Assembly: GCF_900111245.1 (NCBI RefSeq)
Contig: NZ_FOGO01000015.1
Coordinates: 48,101-112,100, forward strand
Direction: 5' to 3'
DNA: 64,000 bases
Source of the DNA: Streptomyces qinglanensis
GTDB taxonomy: Bacteria; Actinomycetota; Actinomycetes; Streptomycetales; Streptomycetaceae
In this document: positions 10,101-18,531 of the stretch, in pieces
Layout of the letters: each line of letters starts with the position of its first letter
How positions within the stretch are numbered: position 1 is the first letter of the stretch
Notes under the pieces: model-generated
What the model was told of the DNA's origin: nothing
Database searches by the model: none
The model's input: the letters and a program-made list of their open reading frames with translations, nothing else
Translations under genes and position numbers: made by a program

Positions 10101-10609
10101 CGGAGGCGGACACCGCGCAGATCCCGCAGGTGGGCTCGCGGGACGAGGCCGCGGGCCCGGACGCGGAGGACACCACGCAGTTGCCGCGTCCCGGCACCGG
10201 CCCGTCCGACGACGAGACGACCGTGCTGCCCCAGGTCTCCGACAGGTCCGGCGGGCAGAACGGCGAGGGGGCGGACACCGACGCGACGACGGTGCTGCCC
10301 CGCGTCCCCGAGTCCCAGGACGCGGGGGAGACCGCTGTCCTCCCGCAGGTGGACCCGCGGGAGCGGTACGCGGACGCGGATTCCGGTTCCGGTTCCGGTT
10401 CCGGTGCCGACTCGGGATCCGGCTCCGGTTCCGGCTCCGCTTCGGACGATGCCGAGGACCGAACCCGGGAGCTGCCGCAGGTCGACGAGGGGGAGCGCCC
10501 CCGCCCCTCCTGGGCGGAGGACACCCCCATGGACGACGTCCCCACGCTGGCCGACGAGCTGCTGGGCCCGCACGACCCGCAGGACGACGAGGACCGCCGC
10601 CGTCGCTGA
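7130..10609 (+). CDS. tmk: MFS-like membrane protein fused to thymidylate kinase with coiled-coil tail
   Basis: 1159 aa in four parts. Residues 1-560 are a 10-12 segment MFS-like transporter domain interrupted by a Gly/Thr/Ser-rich loop. Residues 573-775 are a complete dTMP kinase: P-loop GGDGAGKTT (580-588), EPGSTPVG, and DRYVDSSVAYQGAGR, so it should phosphorylate dTMP to dTDP. Residues 776-955 are a long charged coiled coil of EEARRRAEEE-type repeats. The tail (956-1159) is acidic and holds six spaced T-x-x-LPQV motifs. The fusion is real: one uninterrupted frame, a leaderless start and a known orthologue in the same place in S. coelicolor. Whether the kinase is the main cellular Tmk is not shown here. 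Confidence 0.93.
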   Translation: MKSSPPTAPDDALAAESREGAVTALLRFPPLRRLWTAQFTSGIGDMLGLLVLLLLAMQAAAVRGVAGDPVFGGGYRGMALVVATVFGLRLLSTLLFGAVLLGPVSALVSGVKASRGTGTGTRAGTDSGTHPGTPAEADDGTSTGADAGKSGGPARDGGTSSGTSSGSGSGSGAGKKVLDRRWTLFGADVLRAAALVIAPLWVDWTPGSAFAVVLITVFVTGVAERVSTVTRDSAAPALLPAAPPEGTALRPLPDHGEALRRLWLRSGFVALPVAAAGLVVVTLFSNLLATGVDWFGSHQAALASYVAAGLFAAAAAVVYFLELPDGHTPRPRSPLEGLRRPRTADGGSDKGRTGAVPLLVVAGGAVGGAIASAVALAPLQAADLGGGPVAFGLLALMLTGGTVAGIRLAPHTVPSLSRRRLLALVTGLTGIVLLATGLVPDTATVIALALLAGLGGGIAANTLHTLLDQETEDSRRARTTEHLQAVVRLSLAVGAILAPVLAAFIGPHRVENGSFVFDHGGASFTLMLVGALLLPVGAILLGRTDDRQGVPLRRDLLAAFGGGRPRQNPAGSGFFLVLEGGDGAGKTTQVDALADWIRAKGHEVVVTKEPGSTPVGKRLRSILLDVSSAGLSHRAEALLYAADRAEHVDTVVRPALERGAVVISDRYVDSSVAYQGAGRDLSPAEIARINRWATDGLVPHLTVLLDVAPETARERFTEAPDRLESEPVEFHQRVRSGFLTLAAADPARYLVVDAGQEPENVTTAVRHRLDQVLPLSEAEKRAQEEARKRAEEEARRRAEEEARRKAEEERKERERQEQLEKLRREEEERKRREAELARQREEARRAEEARKQAEEARRIAEEERERREAEQRAHEEEQERLRKRAEEEKRLRAEAEERRLERQRKAEEALLKAEQARVAAAAEAKAKAKAEAEAEAEAEAEAAERARREEADAQSAQPADAPGADSASGGSASGGSASGARTSEDRSPDGAEADTAQIPQVGSRDEAAGPDAEDTTQLPRPGTGPSDDETTVLPQVSDRSGGQNGEGADTDATTVLPRVPESQDAGETAVLPQVDPRERYADADSGSGSGSGADSGSGSGSGSASDDAEDRTRELPQVDEGERPRPSWAEDTPMDDVPTLADELLGPHDPQDDEDRRRR

Positions 10610-10660
10610 CGGCTGACGGCGGGACGGCTGACGGCGGACGACAGGCCGGCGGGCCCCGGC

Positions 10661-10692
10661 CCGTCGGTCCGTCGGTCCGTCGGTCCGTCGGC
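10661..10692. repeat. 8-bp microsatellite, four copies
   Basis: ccgtcggt is repeated three times, followed by ccgtcggc, in the 276-base gap between the tmk fusion and holB. The rest of that gap is GC-rich with C-runs and no gene that I can see. Confidence 0.8.
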
Positions 10693-10885
10693 CCGTCCGT
10701 CGGCCGCTGAGGGCGCCGGGCCGGCCGCGCCGTCGAGGCTTCGGACGGGTGCGCGCAGCACCCGGCGGCAATCCCGGACGTCACCCTCGGCCCCGGCCCT
10801 CGGCGGGCGCCCCCACCCCCGCCCCCGCCCCCGCCTCGGCATCCGGCGGACCCGACTGTCACCGGCATCCGCGACAATGGTCCCC

Positions 10886-12097
10886 ATGGCGGTGTGGGAC
10901 GACCTGGTGGGCCAGGACAGGGCAGCGAAGCAGCTCGCCGCTGCCGCGGGGGACGCGGACGCGTATGTGACGGCGGAGGCCGCGGCGCACGGCTCCGCGG
11001 ACCTCTCCGGCTCCGCGATGACCCACGCATGGCTCTTCACGGGACCGCCCGGTGCGGGCCGCGAGCAGGCGGCCCGCGCGTTCGCGGCGGCTCTCCAGTG
11101 CGTCAGCCCGGACCGGGCGCTGGGCGGCAGCCCGGGATGCGGCTTCTGCGAGGGCTGCCATACGACGATGGTCGGCACCCACGCGGATGTCGAGATCGTC
11201 CGCACCGATCTGCTGACCATCGGCGTGAAGGAGACGCGCGCGCTGGTGCGCGGGGCGCAGATGTCCCCGTCGGGCGGGCGCTGGCAGGTGATCGTCCTGG
11301 AGGACGCCGACCGCCTCACAGAGGGCGCCGGCAATGTGCTGCTGAAGGCCGTGGAGGAACCGGCGCCGCGCACGGTGTGGCTGCTGTGCGCGCCGTCCAC
11401 CGAGGACGTCCTCCCCACCATCCGGTCCCGCTGCCGGCATCTGGCGCTGCGCACGCCCCCGGTCGACGCGGTGGCGGACCTGCTGGTGCGGCGGGACGGG
11501 ATCGCGCCGGAGACGGCCGCGTCCGCGGCGCGGGCCACCCAGGGGCACATCGGCCACGCGCTGCGGCTGGCCACCGACGAGCGGGCCCGCACCAGACGGC
11601 AGGCGGTGCTCAAGCTGCCGTCCCGGGTCGAGGACGTGGGCAGTGCGCTGCGCGCTGCGCAGGAGCTGATCGACGCCGCTACGGAGGACGCCAAGCAGGT
11701 CGCCGAGGAGTTGGACGCCAAGGAGACCGAGGAACTGCGGGCGGCCCTCGGCGCGGCGGAGGGCAAGCGGCTGCCGCGCGGCACGGCGGGGGCGATGAAG
11801 GAGCTGGAGGACAGGCAGAAGCGCCGCGCCACCCGCACCCAGCGCGACTCGCTCGACCTCGCGCTCTCCGACCTCACGACGTTCTACCGCGACGTGCTGG
11901 CCCGCCAGTTGGGTTCGTCCGTCGCCCTGGCGCACGACGACGCGGCCGGGACGATCGGTCAACTCGCCGCGACGTCCCGGCCGGAGCAGACGCTGCGCCG
12001 GATCGAGGCGATCCTGGAGTGCCGCCGGATGCTGGACCGCAATGTCGCCCCGCTGCTGGCGGTGGAAGCGATGACGATGGCGCTGCGGGCCGGCTGA
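10886..12097 (+). CDS. holB: DNA polymerase III subunit delta'
   Basis: 403 aa from the second ATG (MAVWDDLVGQ). This is the clamp-loader delta' subunit, which works with gamma/tau and delta to open the beta clamp. AAA+ features are present: DDLVGQ, the P-loop remnant GPPGAGRE, a zinc module with cysteines in CGFCEGC, the Walker-B region VIVLEDADRL, then NVLLKAVEEPAPRTVWLL and the sensor TIRSRCR. The arginine of SRC is conserved. A Lys/Glu-rich C-terminal region (about 265-320) is longer than in E. coli. The ATG at 10877 gives three more residues. No good ribosome binding site is visible for either start. Same direction as the tmk fusion, as in other Streptomyces. Confidence 0.93.
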   Translation: MAVWDDLVGQDRAAKQLAAAAGDADAYVTAEAAAHGSADLSGSAMTHAWLFTGPPGAGREQAARAFAAALQCVSPDRALGGSPGCGFCEGCHTTMVGTHADVEIVRTDLLTIGVKETRALVRGAQMSPSGGRWQVIVLEDADRLTEGAGNVLLKAVEEPAPRTVWLLCAPSTEDVLPTIRSRCRHLALRTPPVDAVADLLVRRDGIAPETAASAARATQGHIGHALRLATDERARTRRQAVLKLPSRVEDVGSALRAAQELIDAATEDAKQVAEELDAKETEELRAALGAAEGKRLPRGTAGAMKELEDRQKRRATRTQRDSLDLALSDLTTFYRDVLARQLGSSVALAHDDAAGTIGQLAATSRPEQTLRRIEAILECRRMLDRNVAPLLAVEAMTMALRAG

Positions 12098-12360
12098 CAC
12101 CGTCCGCCAGGGCTCTCCGCCCACCAGACGACCGGGGCCGCGGCGGACGGCCGGACGGCCGGACGGCCGGGCGAACGGCGCGGGACGACCGCTACGGCGG
12201 TACCCGGTACGGCGGTACAGGGGACGGGCTGGGGACGGGCCGGGGACGGCCGGGGGCGGCGCCGACCGGCGGACTGACGCGCCACAGCGCACCCGCGGGC
12301 GACGGTCCGGTGCCCGGCTGGGTACGCTCCCAGCACGTGCCGCCGCCGGAGGGATGCCCC

Positions 12361-14022
12361 ATGAGCCAGCCACCCGCCTCCCGTATCCGCTACGGGGGCG
12401 AGTCCCGCGGCCGTTCCGGGGCCCGGTCCCGTAGCCGTCTCGGGAGCGCAGCGGTCCTCATGGCCACGGCGCTGCTGCTCTCCGGCTGCTCGGACGACGA
12501 CTCGTCCGAGCCGGGCACCGACCCCTCGGCGAAGGGCACCCACGCGGGCGCCGACGCCTCCCCGCTCGAACCGCTGCCCGCGAAGATCCCCGACGAGCTG
12601 CGCCCGTACTACGAGCAGAAGTTGTCGTGGCACGACTGCGGCCCGGCCCAGTTCGAATGCGCCACGCTGCGGGTGCCGCTGGACTACGACAAGCCGGGCG
12701 ACGATCCCGGCGACGACGCGGCGACCGCGGGCCTGGCGGTGACCCGCACCAAGCAGCGCGGCAAGAAGCCACCGGAGGGCGGTTCGCTGCAGGTCAACCC
12801 GGGCGGCCCGGGCGGTTCGGCGATCGAGTACGTGCAGCAGTCGGTGGCCCTGGCCTATCCGCAGCAGGTGCGCGAGCACTACACGCTGGTCGGGATGGAC
12901 CCGCGGGGCGTCGGCCGCAGCGAGCCCGTCGAATGCCTCACCGACAAGCAGATGGACGCCTACACCCGGGTCGACCAGACGCCGGACGACACCGCGGAGA
13001 CCGAGGCGCTCACCGCCGCGTACGAGAAGTTCGCCAAGGGGTGCGAGAAGCGCACCGGCAAGCTCCTCGGCCACGTCTCGACGGTCGAGGCGGCCCGGGA
13101 CATGGACGTACTGCGCGGCGTGCTCGGCGACCGCAAGCTCAACTACGTCGGCGCCTCCTACGGCACCTACCTCGGCGCCACCTACGCGGGCCTGTTCCCG
13201 GAGCGCTCCGGGCGGCTCGTGCTGGACGGCGCGATGGACCCCTCCCTCTCGGCACGCCGTATCAACCGCGAGCAGACGGCGGGCTTCGACACGGCGTTCA
13301 AGGCGTTCGCGCGCGACTGCGTGAAGATGTCCGACTGCCCGCTGGGCACCGACGGCGTCCAGCAGGCGGGCAAGAAGCTCAGCGCGCTCTTCGCCCGCGT
13401 GGACCGCGCACCCCTCAAGACCGACGACCCGGCGCGTACCCTCACCGAGTCCCTGGCCACCACGGGTGTGATCCGCGCCATGTACGACGAGGGCTCCTGG
13501 CCGGTGCTGCGCGAGGCCCTGACGGCGGCGGGCAAGGGCGACGGCGCGCCGCTGCTGGCGCTCTCCGACGACTACTTCGAGCGCGGCCCGGACGGTGAGT
13601 ACAGCAACATCATGTACGCCAACCCGGCCGTGAACTGCCTCGACCTGCCCCCGGCCTTCTCCGGCGCCGCCGCGGCCCGCAAGGCCGTGCCCTCCTTCGA
13701 GAAGGCCAGCCCGGTCTTCGGCCGCGGTTTCGCCTGGGCGGCGCTGAACTGCGCCGAGTGGCCGGTCGAGCCGACGGGCGCCCCGCACCGCATCGCCGCG
13801 AAGGGCGCCGACCCGATCGTGGTCGTCGGCACCACCCGCGACCCGGCCACCCCCTACCGCTGGGCCCAGGGCCTGGCCGGCCAGCTCTCCTCGGCCCGCC
13901 TCCTGACCTACAAGGGCGACGGCCACACCGCCTACCTCCGCGGCAGCGCATGCATCGACAAGGCCGTCAACGCCTACCTGCTGCAGGGCAAGCCCCCCGA
14001 GGACGGCACCACCTGCGGCTGA
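12361..14022 (+). CDS. secreted alpha/beta-hydrolase lipoprotein, tripeptidyl-aminopeptidase (TAP-like) family
   Basis: 553 aa, ATG with GGAGGGA seven bases upstream. The N-terminus has an Arg-rich region, a hydrophobic stretch and a lipobox (LLSGC), so it is exported and lipidated. Catalytic features of a serine peptidase are clear: oxyanion motif NPGGPGGS, D in GMDPRGVGRS, nucleophile elbow GASYGTYLGA, and a TAP-like C-terminal region with acid VVGTTRDPATPY and histidine GDGHTAYL. Paired cysteines in the mature part suggest disulfides. It probably removes tripeptides from the N-termini of extracellular proteins, by family analogy. It sits directly upstream of tRNA-Thr. Confidence 0.9.
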   Translation: MSQPPASRIRYGGESRGRSGARSRSRLGSAAVLMATALLLSGCSDDDSSEPGTDPSAKGTHAGADASPLEPLPAKIPDELRPYYEQKLSWHDCGPAQFECATLRVPLDYDKPGDDPGDDAATAGLAVTRTKQRGKKPPEGGSLQVNPGGPGGSAIEYVQQSVALAYPQQVREHYTLVGMDPRGVGRSEPVECLTDKQMDAYTRVDQTPDDTAETEALTAAYEKFAKGCEKRTGKLLGHVSTVEAARDMDVLRGVLGDRKLNYVGASYGTYLGATYAGLFPERSGRLVLDGAMDPSLSARRINREQTAGFDTAFKAFARDCVKMSDCPLGTDGVQQAGKKLSALFARVDRAPLKTDDPARTLTESLATTGVIRAMYDEGSWPVLREALTAAGKGDGAPLLALSDDYFERGPDGEYSNIMYANPAVNCLDLPPAFSGAAAARKAVPSFEKASPVFGRGFAWAALNCAEWPVEPTGAPHRIAAKGADPIVVVGTTRDPATPYRWAQGLAGQLSSARLLTYKGDGHTAYLRGSACIDKAVNAYLLQGKPPEDGTTCG

Positions 14023-14060
14023 CCCCGCCACCCCCGTCCCGACCACCCCCGCAAACCCTG

Positions 14061-14066
14061 TAGACT
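14061..14066 (+). promoter_or_regulatory. -10 element of tRNA-Thr
   Basis: TGTAGACT gives an extended TG plus TAGACT hexamer about 38 bases before the mature tRNA. No convincing -35 is present. Confidence 0.4.
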
Positions 14067-14103
14067 TATCGCCGCAGCGGCCCCCAGACTGGCCGCACGC
14101 ACT

Positions 14104-14177
14104 GCCGCCTTAGCTCAGTCGGCCAGAGCGACGCACTCGTAATGCGTAGGTCAAGGGTTCGATTCCCTTAGGCGGCT
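14104..14177 (+). tRNA. tRNA-Thr (anticodon CGT)
   Basis: Full cloverleaf: acceptor gccgcct pairs with aggcggc (14170-14176), D-arm agctcagtcggccagagc, anticodon stem gcact/..tgcgt with loop ctcgtaa reading ACG codons, T-arm agggttcgattccct. The gene encodes discriminator T and CCA (14178-14180). Its 3' half is the attachment site of the element that follows. Confidence 0.97.
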
Positions 14178-14182
14178 CCACG
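14136..14182. repeat. attL, 47-bp direct repeat in tRNA-Thr 3' end
   Basis: From the anticodon loop to just past CCA (ctcgtaatgcgtaggtc ... ggctccacg) the sequence is repeated at 28427-28473 with one mismatch (C14166 versus T28457). This is the classic tyrosine-integrase attachment pattern; integration restores a full tRNA on this side. Confidence 0.93.
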
Positions 14183-14185
14183 TGG

Positions 14186-14220
14186 AACCCCAGGTCAGAT
14201 GGATTCTGACCTGGGGTTTT
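14186..14220 (+). terminator. terminator of tRNA-Thr carried by the element
   Basis: Perfect 14-bp stem (aaccccaggtcaga with tctgacctggggtt) and a 5-base loop, ending in a T-run. A diverged version of the same hairpin lies beyond attR, so this copy came in with the element. Confidence 0.85.
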
Positions 14221-14295
14221 CTGTTGCTCAGGGCATGACGGGTCACACGGCCAAGTTGCCGAGATGTCGTCTGCGTGAGCGGAGCTGCCTGGGAT

Positions 14296-15961
14296 CTACT
14301 TCTTGGGCTTGCGGCGGGTGGCCTTCTTGGCTGCCTTGGCCTGGGCTTTCAGCCCGTCCTTCTTCGGCTTACCGCTCTTGTCCTCGTCGGCCGCCTTGGC
14401 CGCCGCCTTCTTGGCCCTCTCCTTCTTCGCGGCCTTGCGCGCAGCCTTCTCGGCCTCGGCCTTGCGCTGGAGAGGGACGAGCTTCGCGGTCGTCTCGGCG
14501 GCGCTCTTCCCTACGTGGGGCAGGACGCTCTGGTAGATGTCGTGCGTGATCCGGGTGTCGCTGTGCCCGAGGGCATCCGACACGATCTTGATGTCGATGT
14601 CGGCGGCGAGCATGAGGGTGGCCGCGCCGTGGCGCGGTCGTGCAGGCGGATCGGCGGGAGGCCGGAGGCGGGCGGCGACGAGGCGCTCGAAGAGGTCGGT
14701 CATCTTGTTGCCGGGATGGCTCCAGGAGCCGTCTTCCTGGGTGAAGACGTGTCCGGTCTCGACCCAGGCGGTGCCCCACTTCCCGCGGGCCTTGTCCTGC
14801 CGCCCGCGATGCTGCTTCTGCACCTCGACGGTGTCGTCGTCCAGGGCGACCACGTGGGAGCCGCTGTCAGTCTTGGGATCGGATGCCTCCACCTCCCAGC
14901 CATCCTGGACGAGTTGGGAGGAGACGGTGAGGAAGTGGGTGTCGAGGTTCGCCTCCGACCACGGCTGCCCGCAAACCTGACCACGACGCAGGCCCGGAAG
15001 GCGATCAGGTGTCACATCGCGTACAGCCGGTCCTCGGCGACGAAGTTGAGCAAGGCGCCGGTCTGTTCCGGCGTCCCGACCATCACGGGCGAGGGCTTCT
15101 CGCCCGTCTGCTCCCACTTGGCGACCCGTTCGTCGGTCGACACGAGTGCCTTCGGCTTGCGCAGGGGGTCGATCGCGAACATGGGCAGCCGGGTTGAACG
15201 GGATGATCTGCTGCCCGATCGCGTCGTTCAGGGCCGCGCGAAGGGTGGCCTTGATGTGCTGGCGCGTGGCAGGGCCGGTGACGCAGTGGAAGGGCGGCAT
15301 CTCGTCGATCGCCGCCTTCATCGCCTTGCGGCGGGCACGTGCTCCACACCCTTCCACGGCACGGTCGCCAGTTCGTCGACTGCGGCGCGCCGTTGGGCGT
15401 TGTCCTCCGGGATCTGGGCATTGGCGTCGCGGATGTCCGGGAACATCTCGCTTAGGTGGCTGACACGCAGCCGGCCCAGGCGCCGATTGCCGATGCGCGG
15501 CTTCAGGCGGACACGGATGTCGGTCTCGTAGCGGTTGAGGCCGGACTTGCGTATCGCTTGCCGGCCAGCCACCGGTCGAGCCGTTCGGCGACGGTCAGGC
15601 TGCCGATGAGGTCTTGGGCGGAGCTGAGGCGCCGCCTTGTCTCCTCTGCCTTGGGCAGGGGCGAGCGCTCGCGACTGACCTCGGCCAGCATCTCGGCGAT
15701 GAGCTCGGTGCCCTCGGGGTCGTCCGAGTCGGCGAGCCCGAGGAGGGCGCGTACGTGGTCAAGGTCGGCCTGGGCTGCCTTGAGGCTGCAGTACCCGTCG
15801 CGAGGGAAGGAGCGGCGGCTGCCATCCTCGCGGGGCGAGAGCTCTTGGCGTACGGAGTAAGTGCAGTGGTTCCTGCTGCTGCGCTTGGGGCAGGAGATAC
15901 CGAATTCCTTGCCGGCCTTCGGGTCTCGGCAGGAGCAGCGGCGGTAGGCGGAACCCTTCAA
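14296..15961 (-). pseudogene. tyrosine recombinase integrase, multiply frameshifted
   Basis: The protein can be followed only by switching frames. The N-terminal part runs from ATG 15961 (MKGSAYRRCSCRDPKAGKEF, arm-type and core-binding region). The middle runs about 15572-15330 (SGLNRYETDIRVRLKPRIGNRRLG), then 15357-15200 (TRQHIKATLRAALNDAIGQQ). The catalytic part includes LRRGQV around 14980 and ends with HGAATLMLAADIDIKIVSDALGHS and DIYQSVLP, where the Y is the nucleophile. The HDLRHG box near 14630 is itself disrupted (cac gac then a shifted cgccacggc). A Lys/Ala-rich tail follows. At least three shifts are needed. The start overlaps the XRE gene stop by four bases (ATGA), so the two were one operon. 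Confidence 0.85.
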
Positions 15962-16659
15962 AGATCATTCTCCTCGGTGGTCTCGGGATCGCTCCCGGAT
16001 GAGTCGATCGCGGTGGCCACGTCTGGCCACAGGGACGAGGGAGTGACGCCCTCTTCCCGGATGAACGCGCGGATTCTGCGCAGGTGGCTGGCGGCGTCGT
16101 CGGCCGCCTCGGCGGCACGGGCCTGAGAGCGGAGGACCTCGGCCTTACGGTCGGCGTTCGGGGCGGTCTCGGCGTGGTAGCGCGCGTGGTCCTCGTCGCG
16201 GCGCGCCTTCCGTAGTCGCTCCTCGGCGGCGTGGTGGGCGCGGAAGTAGCGGAGCATGTCGTCGTCCGTGCCGAGGTCGGTCTCCTCCCCGGTGAAGCGG
16301 CGCAGCGCGTCCAGCGAAGTGGTGGGGTGCTGAAGCGGGAGTCGCTGCACGTCGTCGACGTAGCCGACCGGGTAGACGAGGCAGATGGGCGGGGTGTTCA
16401 GGGCTTCGGCCAAGACGATGACGTCGACCAAGGGCAGGTTGGAGCGGCGCCCGGACTCCATGTTGGCGATGACGTTGCGTGGGATCGGGTGGCCGATCTC
16501 CTCGCACTTGTCGGCCAAGTCCTGTGCACTCCAACCCAGTTCCTTCCGTCGTCTGCGGACTTCGGCGGCCACGGTGGCCATTACCTGATCCACCCACTCC
16601 GGGACGTCGTCCTCGTCGTCGACCTTCTTGGATCCAGGATCGCCACGGTGCTGTGTCAT
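15958..16659 (-). CDS. XRE-family transcriptional regulator of the element
   Basis: 233 aa. An N-terminal helix-turn-helix of Cro/CI type is visible (residues about 28-85): MATVAAEVRRRRKELGWSAQDLADKCEEIGHPIPRNVIANMESGRRSNLPLVDVIVLAEAL. The rest is a charged, probably coiled region with no recognisable domain. It lies immediately upstream of the integrase on the same strand with a 4-base overlap, and divergent from the Xis-like gene. It probably controls integration/excision and represses itself; a palindrome covers its own start codon. The gene is intact, unlike its neighbours. Confidence 0.85.
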   Translation of the reverse strand: MTQHRGDPGSKKVDDEDDVPEWVDQVMATVAAEVRRRRKELGWSAQDLADKCEEIGHPIPRNVIANMESGRRSNLPLVDVIVLAEALNTPPICLVYPVGYVDDVQRLPLQHPTTSLDALRRFTGEETDLGTDDDMLRYFRAHHAAEERLRKARRDEDHARYHAETAPNADRKAEVLRSQARAAEAADDAASHLRRIRAFIREEGVTPSSLWPDVATAIDSSGSDPETTEENDL

Positions 16660-16669
16660 GTAGACACAG
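16651..16669. promoter_or_regulatory. palindromic operator over the XRE start codon
   Basis: ctgtgtc and gacacag are perfect 7-base inverted arms around a 5-base spacer, and the XRE start codon lies inside. It sits in the short divergent gap to the Xis-like gene, the expected place for an autoregulatory operator. Confidence 0.55.
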
Positions 16670-16711
16670 TATCTCGCTTAGCGTTGATTCCAAGACCTGG
16701 AGACGGACGCG

Positions 16712-16984
16712 ATGGGCGCGTTCGCCGTGGGCTCAGTCATGGATGGAGCACGCATGCGCGAGAACGAAGAGGCCGGCCGAGCGAAGGGGATGAGCCGCGA
16801 GGAGCTCCTTGAGCTCCCCGCAGCCGTTGACCTGGAGACAGGCAACCGAGCGCTGGGACTGGGACGGAGCAAGGGGTACGAGCTCGCCAAGCGCGGCCAG
16901 TACCCGTGCAAGGTGCTCCGTCTCGGAAACGCCTACCGAGTGGTGACTGCGGACTTGTTGGCCCTGCTGGGGCTGGCAGCGTGA
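16712..16984 (+). CDS. small HTH DNA-binding protein, excisionase-like
   Basis: 90 aa. The C-terminal half has the MerR/Xis-type pattern RALGLGRSKGYELAKRGQYPCKVLRLGNAYRVVTADLLALLG: a helix-turn-helix followed by a short wing, as in small excisionases and replication regulators of actinomycete integrative elements. The preceding MSREELLELPAAVDLETG is typical of this family. The start is uncertain: ATG 16712 has GGAGA about ten bases upstream, while ATG 16790 would give just the conserved domain. It is divergent from the XRE/integrase operon. The likely role is directionality of recombination, inferred from position and fold. Confidence 0.7.
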   Translation: MGAFAVGSVMDGARMRENEEAGRAKGMSREELLELPAAVDLETGNRALGLGRSKGYELAKRGQYPCKVLRLGNAYRVVTADLLALLGLAA

Positions 16985-17107
16985 AGCGCCTGACGCGTAG
17001 CAGATGGTTCTGCGCTGAGCTGACACAGAAACGCTGGACTGTGGCACGGCGTGGACGTACTGTCCGTGGTCGCTCGCGGTGCCGAGAGACCCGCGAGAAG
17101 AGGGGGA

Positions 17108-17133
17108 GCCTCCGGCGGTGCAACGCCGGAGGC
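17108..17133. terminator. 10-bp perfect hairpin between Xis-like gene and DUF3631 gene
   Basis: gcctccggcg and cgccggaggc pair perfectly around gtgcaa. It lies in the 350-base gap 16985-17335, which otherwise holds no clear gene; a good ribosome binding site (GAGGAGG) before GTG 17218 leads only into a frame that stops at 17362. The hairpin may terminate or attenuate the upstream transcript. Confidence 0.45.
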
Positions 17134-17335
17134 CCCGAGACTCCCCAGCAATCCCGTGAGAACCGACCCGGCGGCAGGGGTGTGCAAACCCGAAACCGCC
17201 AGACGAGGAGGCGCCCAGTGCAACCCGAGAACCCCGAGTCCTATTCCGCCCCCGCACGAGCGGCCTGGCCCGCCACAGCCATCCCCCGGCCGGCCTGGCG
17301 CCCATCTGAGCTCCGAACAGGCCGACAGTGCCACG

Positions 17336-18531
17336 GTGGACCCGACCGACGGTACGGGGAATGACAGCGCCAACGATGCGGACCCGGCGATCGGCTTGGA
17401 TGCCATCCCCGACGCGGAGCCGACGGCCGGCTCGAAGCTGGTGGACGAGCTGCGCTCGCAGATAGCCCAATTCGTGATCCCGCCCTCGTCTGAGGCACTG
17501 GACGCGATCACCCTGTGGGTGGCAGCGACACATCTCCAGCCCGCGTGGCAGCACGCCCCGCGGCTGGCAGTGGTGGGGCCGGCGAAGCGCTGCGGTAAGT
17601 CGTGGTTGCTGGATGTGCTGACCGAGACGGGGTCCACGAGCCCATGCTCACCATCAACACCACACCGGCGGCCATCTTCCGCTCGATCCACGAGGACGAG
17701 CCGCCGACGTTGCTGGTGGACGAGGCCGACACCATCTTCGGCCCCAAGGTCGCGGAGAAGAACGAAGGGACGCGCGGCCTGCTCAACGCCGGCCATCAGC
17801 GCGGGCGGTACGTCACCCGGGTCGTCGGCAACGACCACACCCCGCACAAGTTCGCCACCTTCGCGATGGTGGCCATCGCGGGAATCGGGGACCTGCCGGA
17901 CACGGTCATGGACCGGTCGGTGGTCATCCGCATGCGACGCCGGGCCGAGGGCGAGAAGGTCAAGCCCTTCCGCTCCCGCCGGGACATCCCGGCCCTGCAC
18001 GAGCTGCGAGACCGCATCCACGCACTGGCCAGGCCGCTGCTGGAGGAAGTCGCGAACCTGGAGCCGGACATGCCGGTCGAAGACCGCGCTGCCGACACAT
18101 GGGAGCCCCTGGTGATCGTCGCCGATCTGGCAGGCGGCCGCTGGCCCCGGCTGGCGCGGATCGCCTGCGCGCGGATGGTCGCCGCCGAAGCGGCAGCGGA
18201 AGAGGATCACCCCAGTGGTGCGCGCATCCTCGCCGACATCCGCAGAGTGTTCTTCGCGCAGCGTGAGGTGGACAGCCCGTCCACCGAGGAACTTCTCCAC
18301 CACCTGAACCGAGACCCCGAAGCCCCGTGGGGGGAGCGAGGGCGCGACGGCCTGACCTCCCGGGAACTCAGCAGGATGCTGCGCGACTTCGACATCCGGC
18401 CCGGCAACGTGCGCATGGCCGACCGGACGCAGCGCAAGGGCTACATGCGCAACAAGTTCCTCGACGCTTGGCGGCGGTACTGCCCTACCGTCCACCCCTT
18501 CGACGCCGACCCTGCGCGCGGCGAAGGTTGA
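17336..18531 (+). pseudogene. DUF3631 P-loop ATPase/helicase-like protein, frameshifted
   Basis: The first frame (GTG 17336) gives GTGNDSANDADPAIGL, then a Walker A VVGPAKRCGKSWLLDVLTET. At about 17630 the frame changes and the protein resumes as HEPMLTINTTPAAIFRSI with Walker B TLLVDEADTIF, an arginine-rich sensor region (VMDRSVVIRMRRR) and the DUF3631 C-terminus ending at 18531. The string acggggtccacgag has two extra bases relative to an ACN-GTC-CAC reading. DUF3631 proteins in mobile elements usually serve plasmid-like replication. The N-terminus may extend to GTG 17218 through a second shift. A sequencing error at the G-run is possible. Confidence 0.75.

Noticed and set aside
7115..10771. 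A 1218-codon open frame on the minus strand opposite the MFS-Tmk fusion
   Set aside because: The composition is Leu/Gly/Arg/Pro repeats mirroring the coiled coil and Ala-rich parts; no domain, and the plus-strand gene has all the motifs.
14275..15531. A 418-codon plus-strand frame across the integrase
   Set aside because: No recognisable content; it is opposite a readable, though shifted, integrase on the minus strand.
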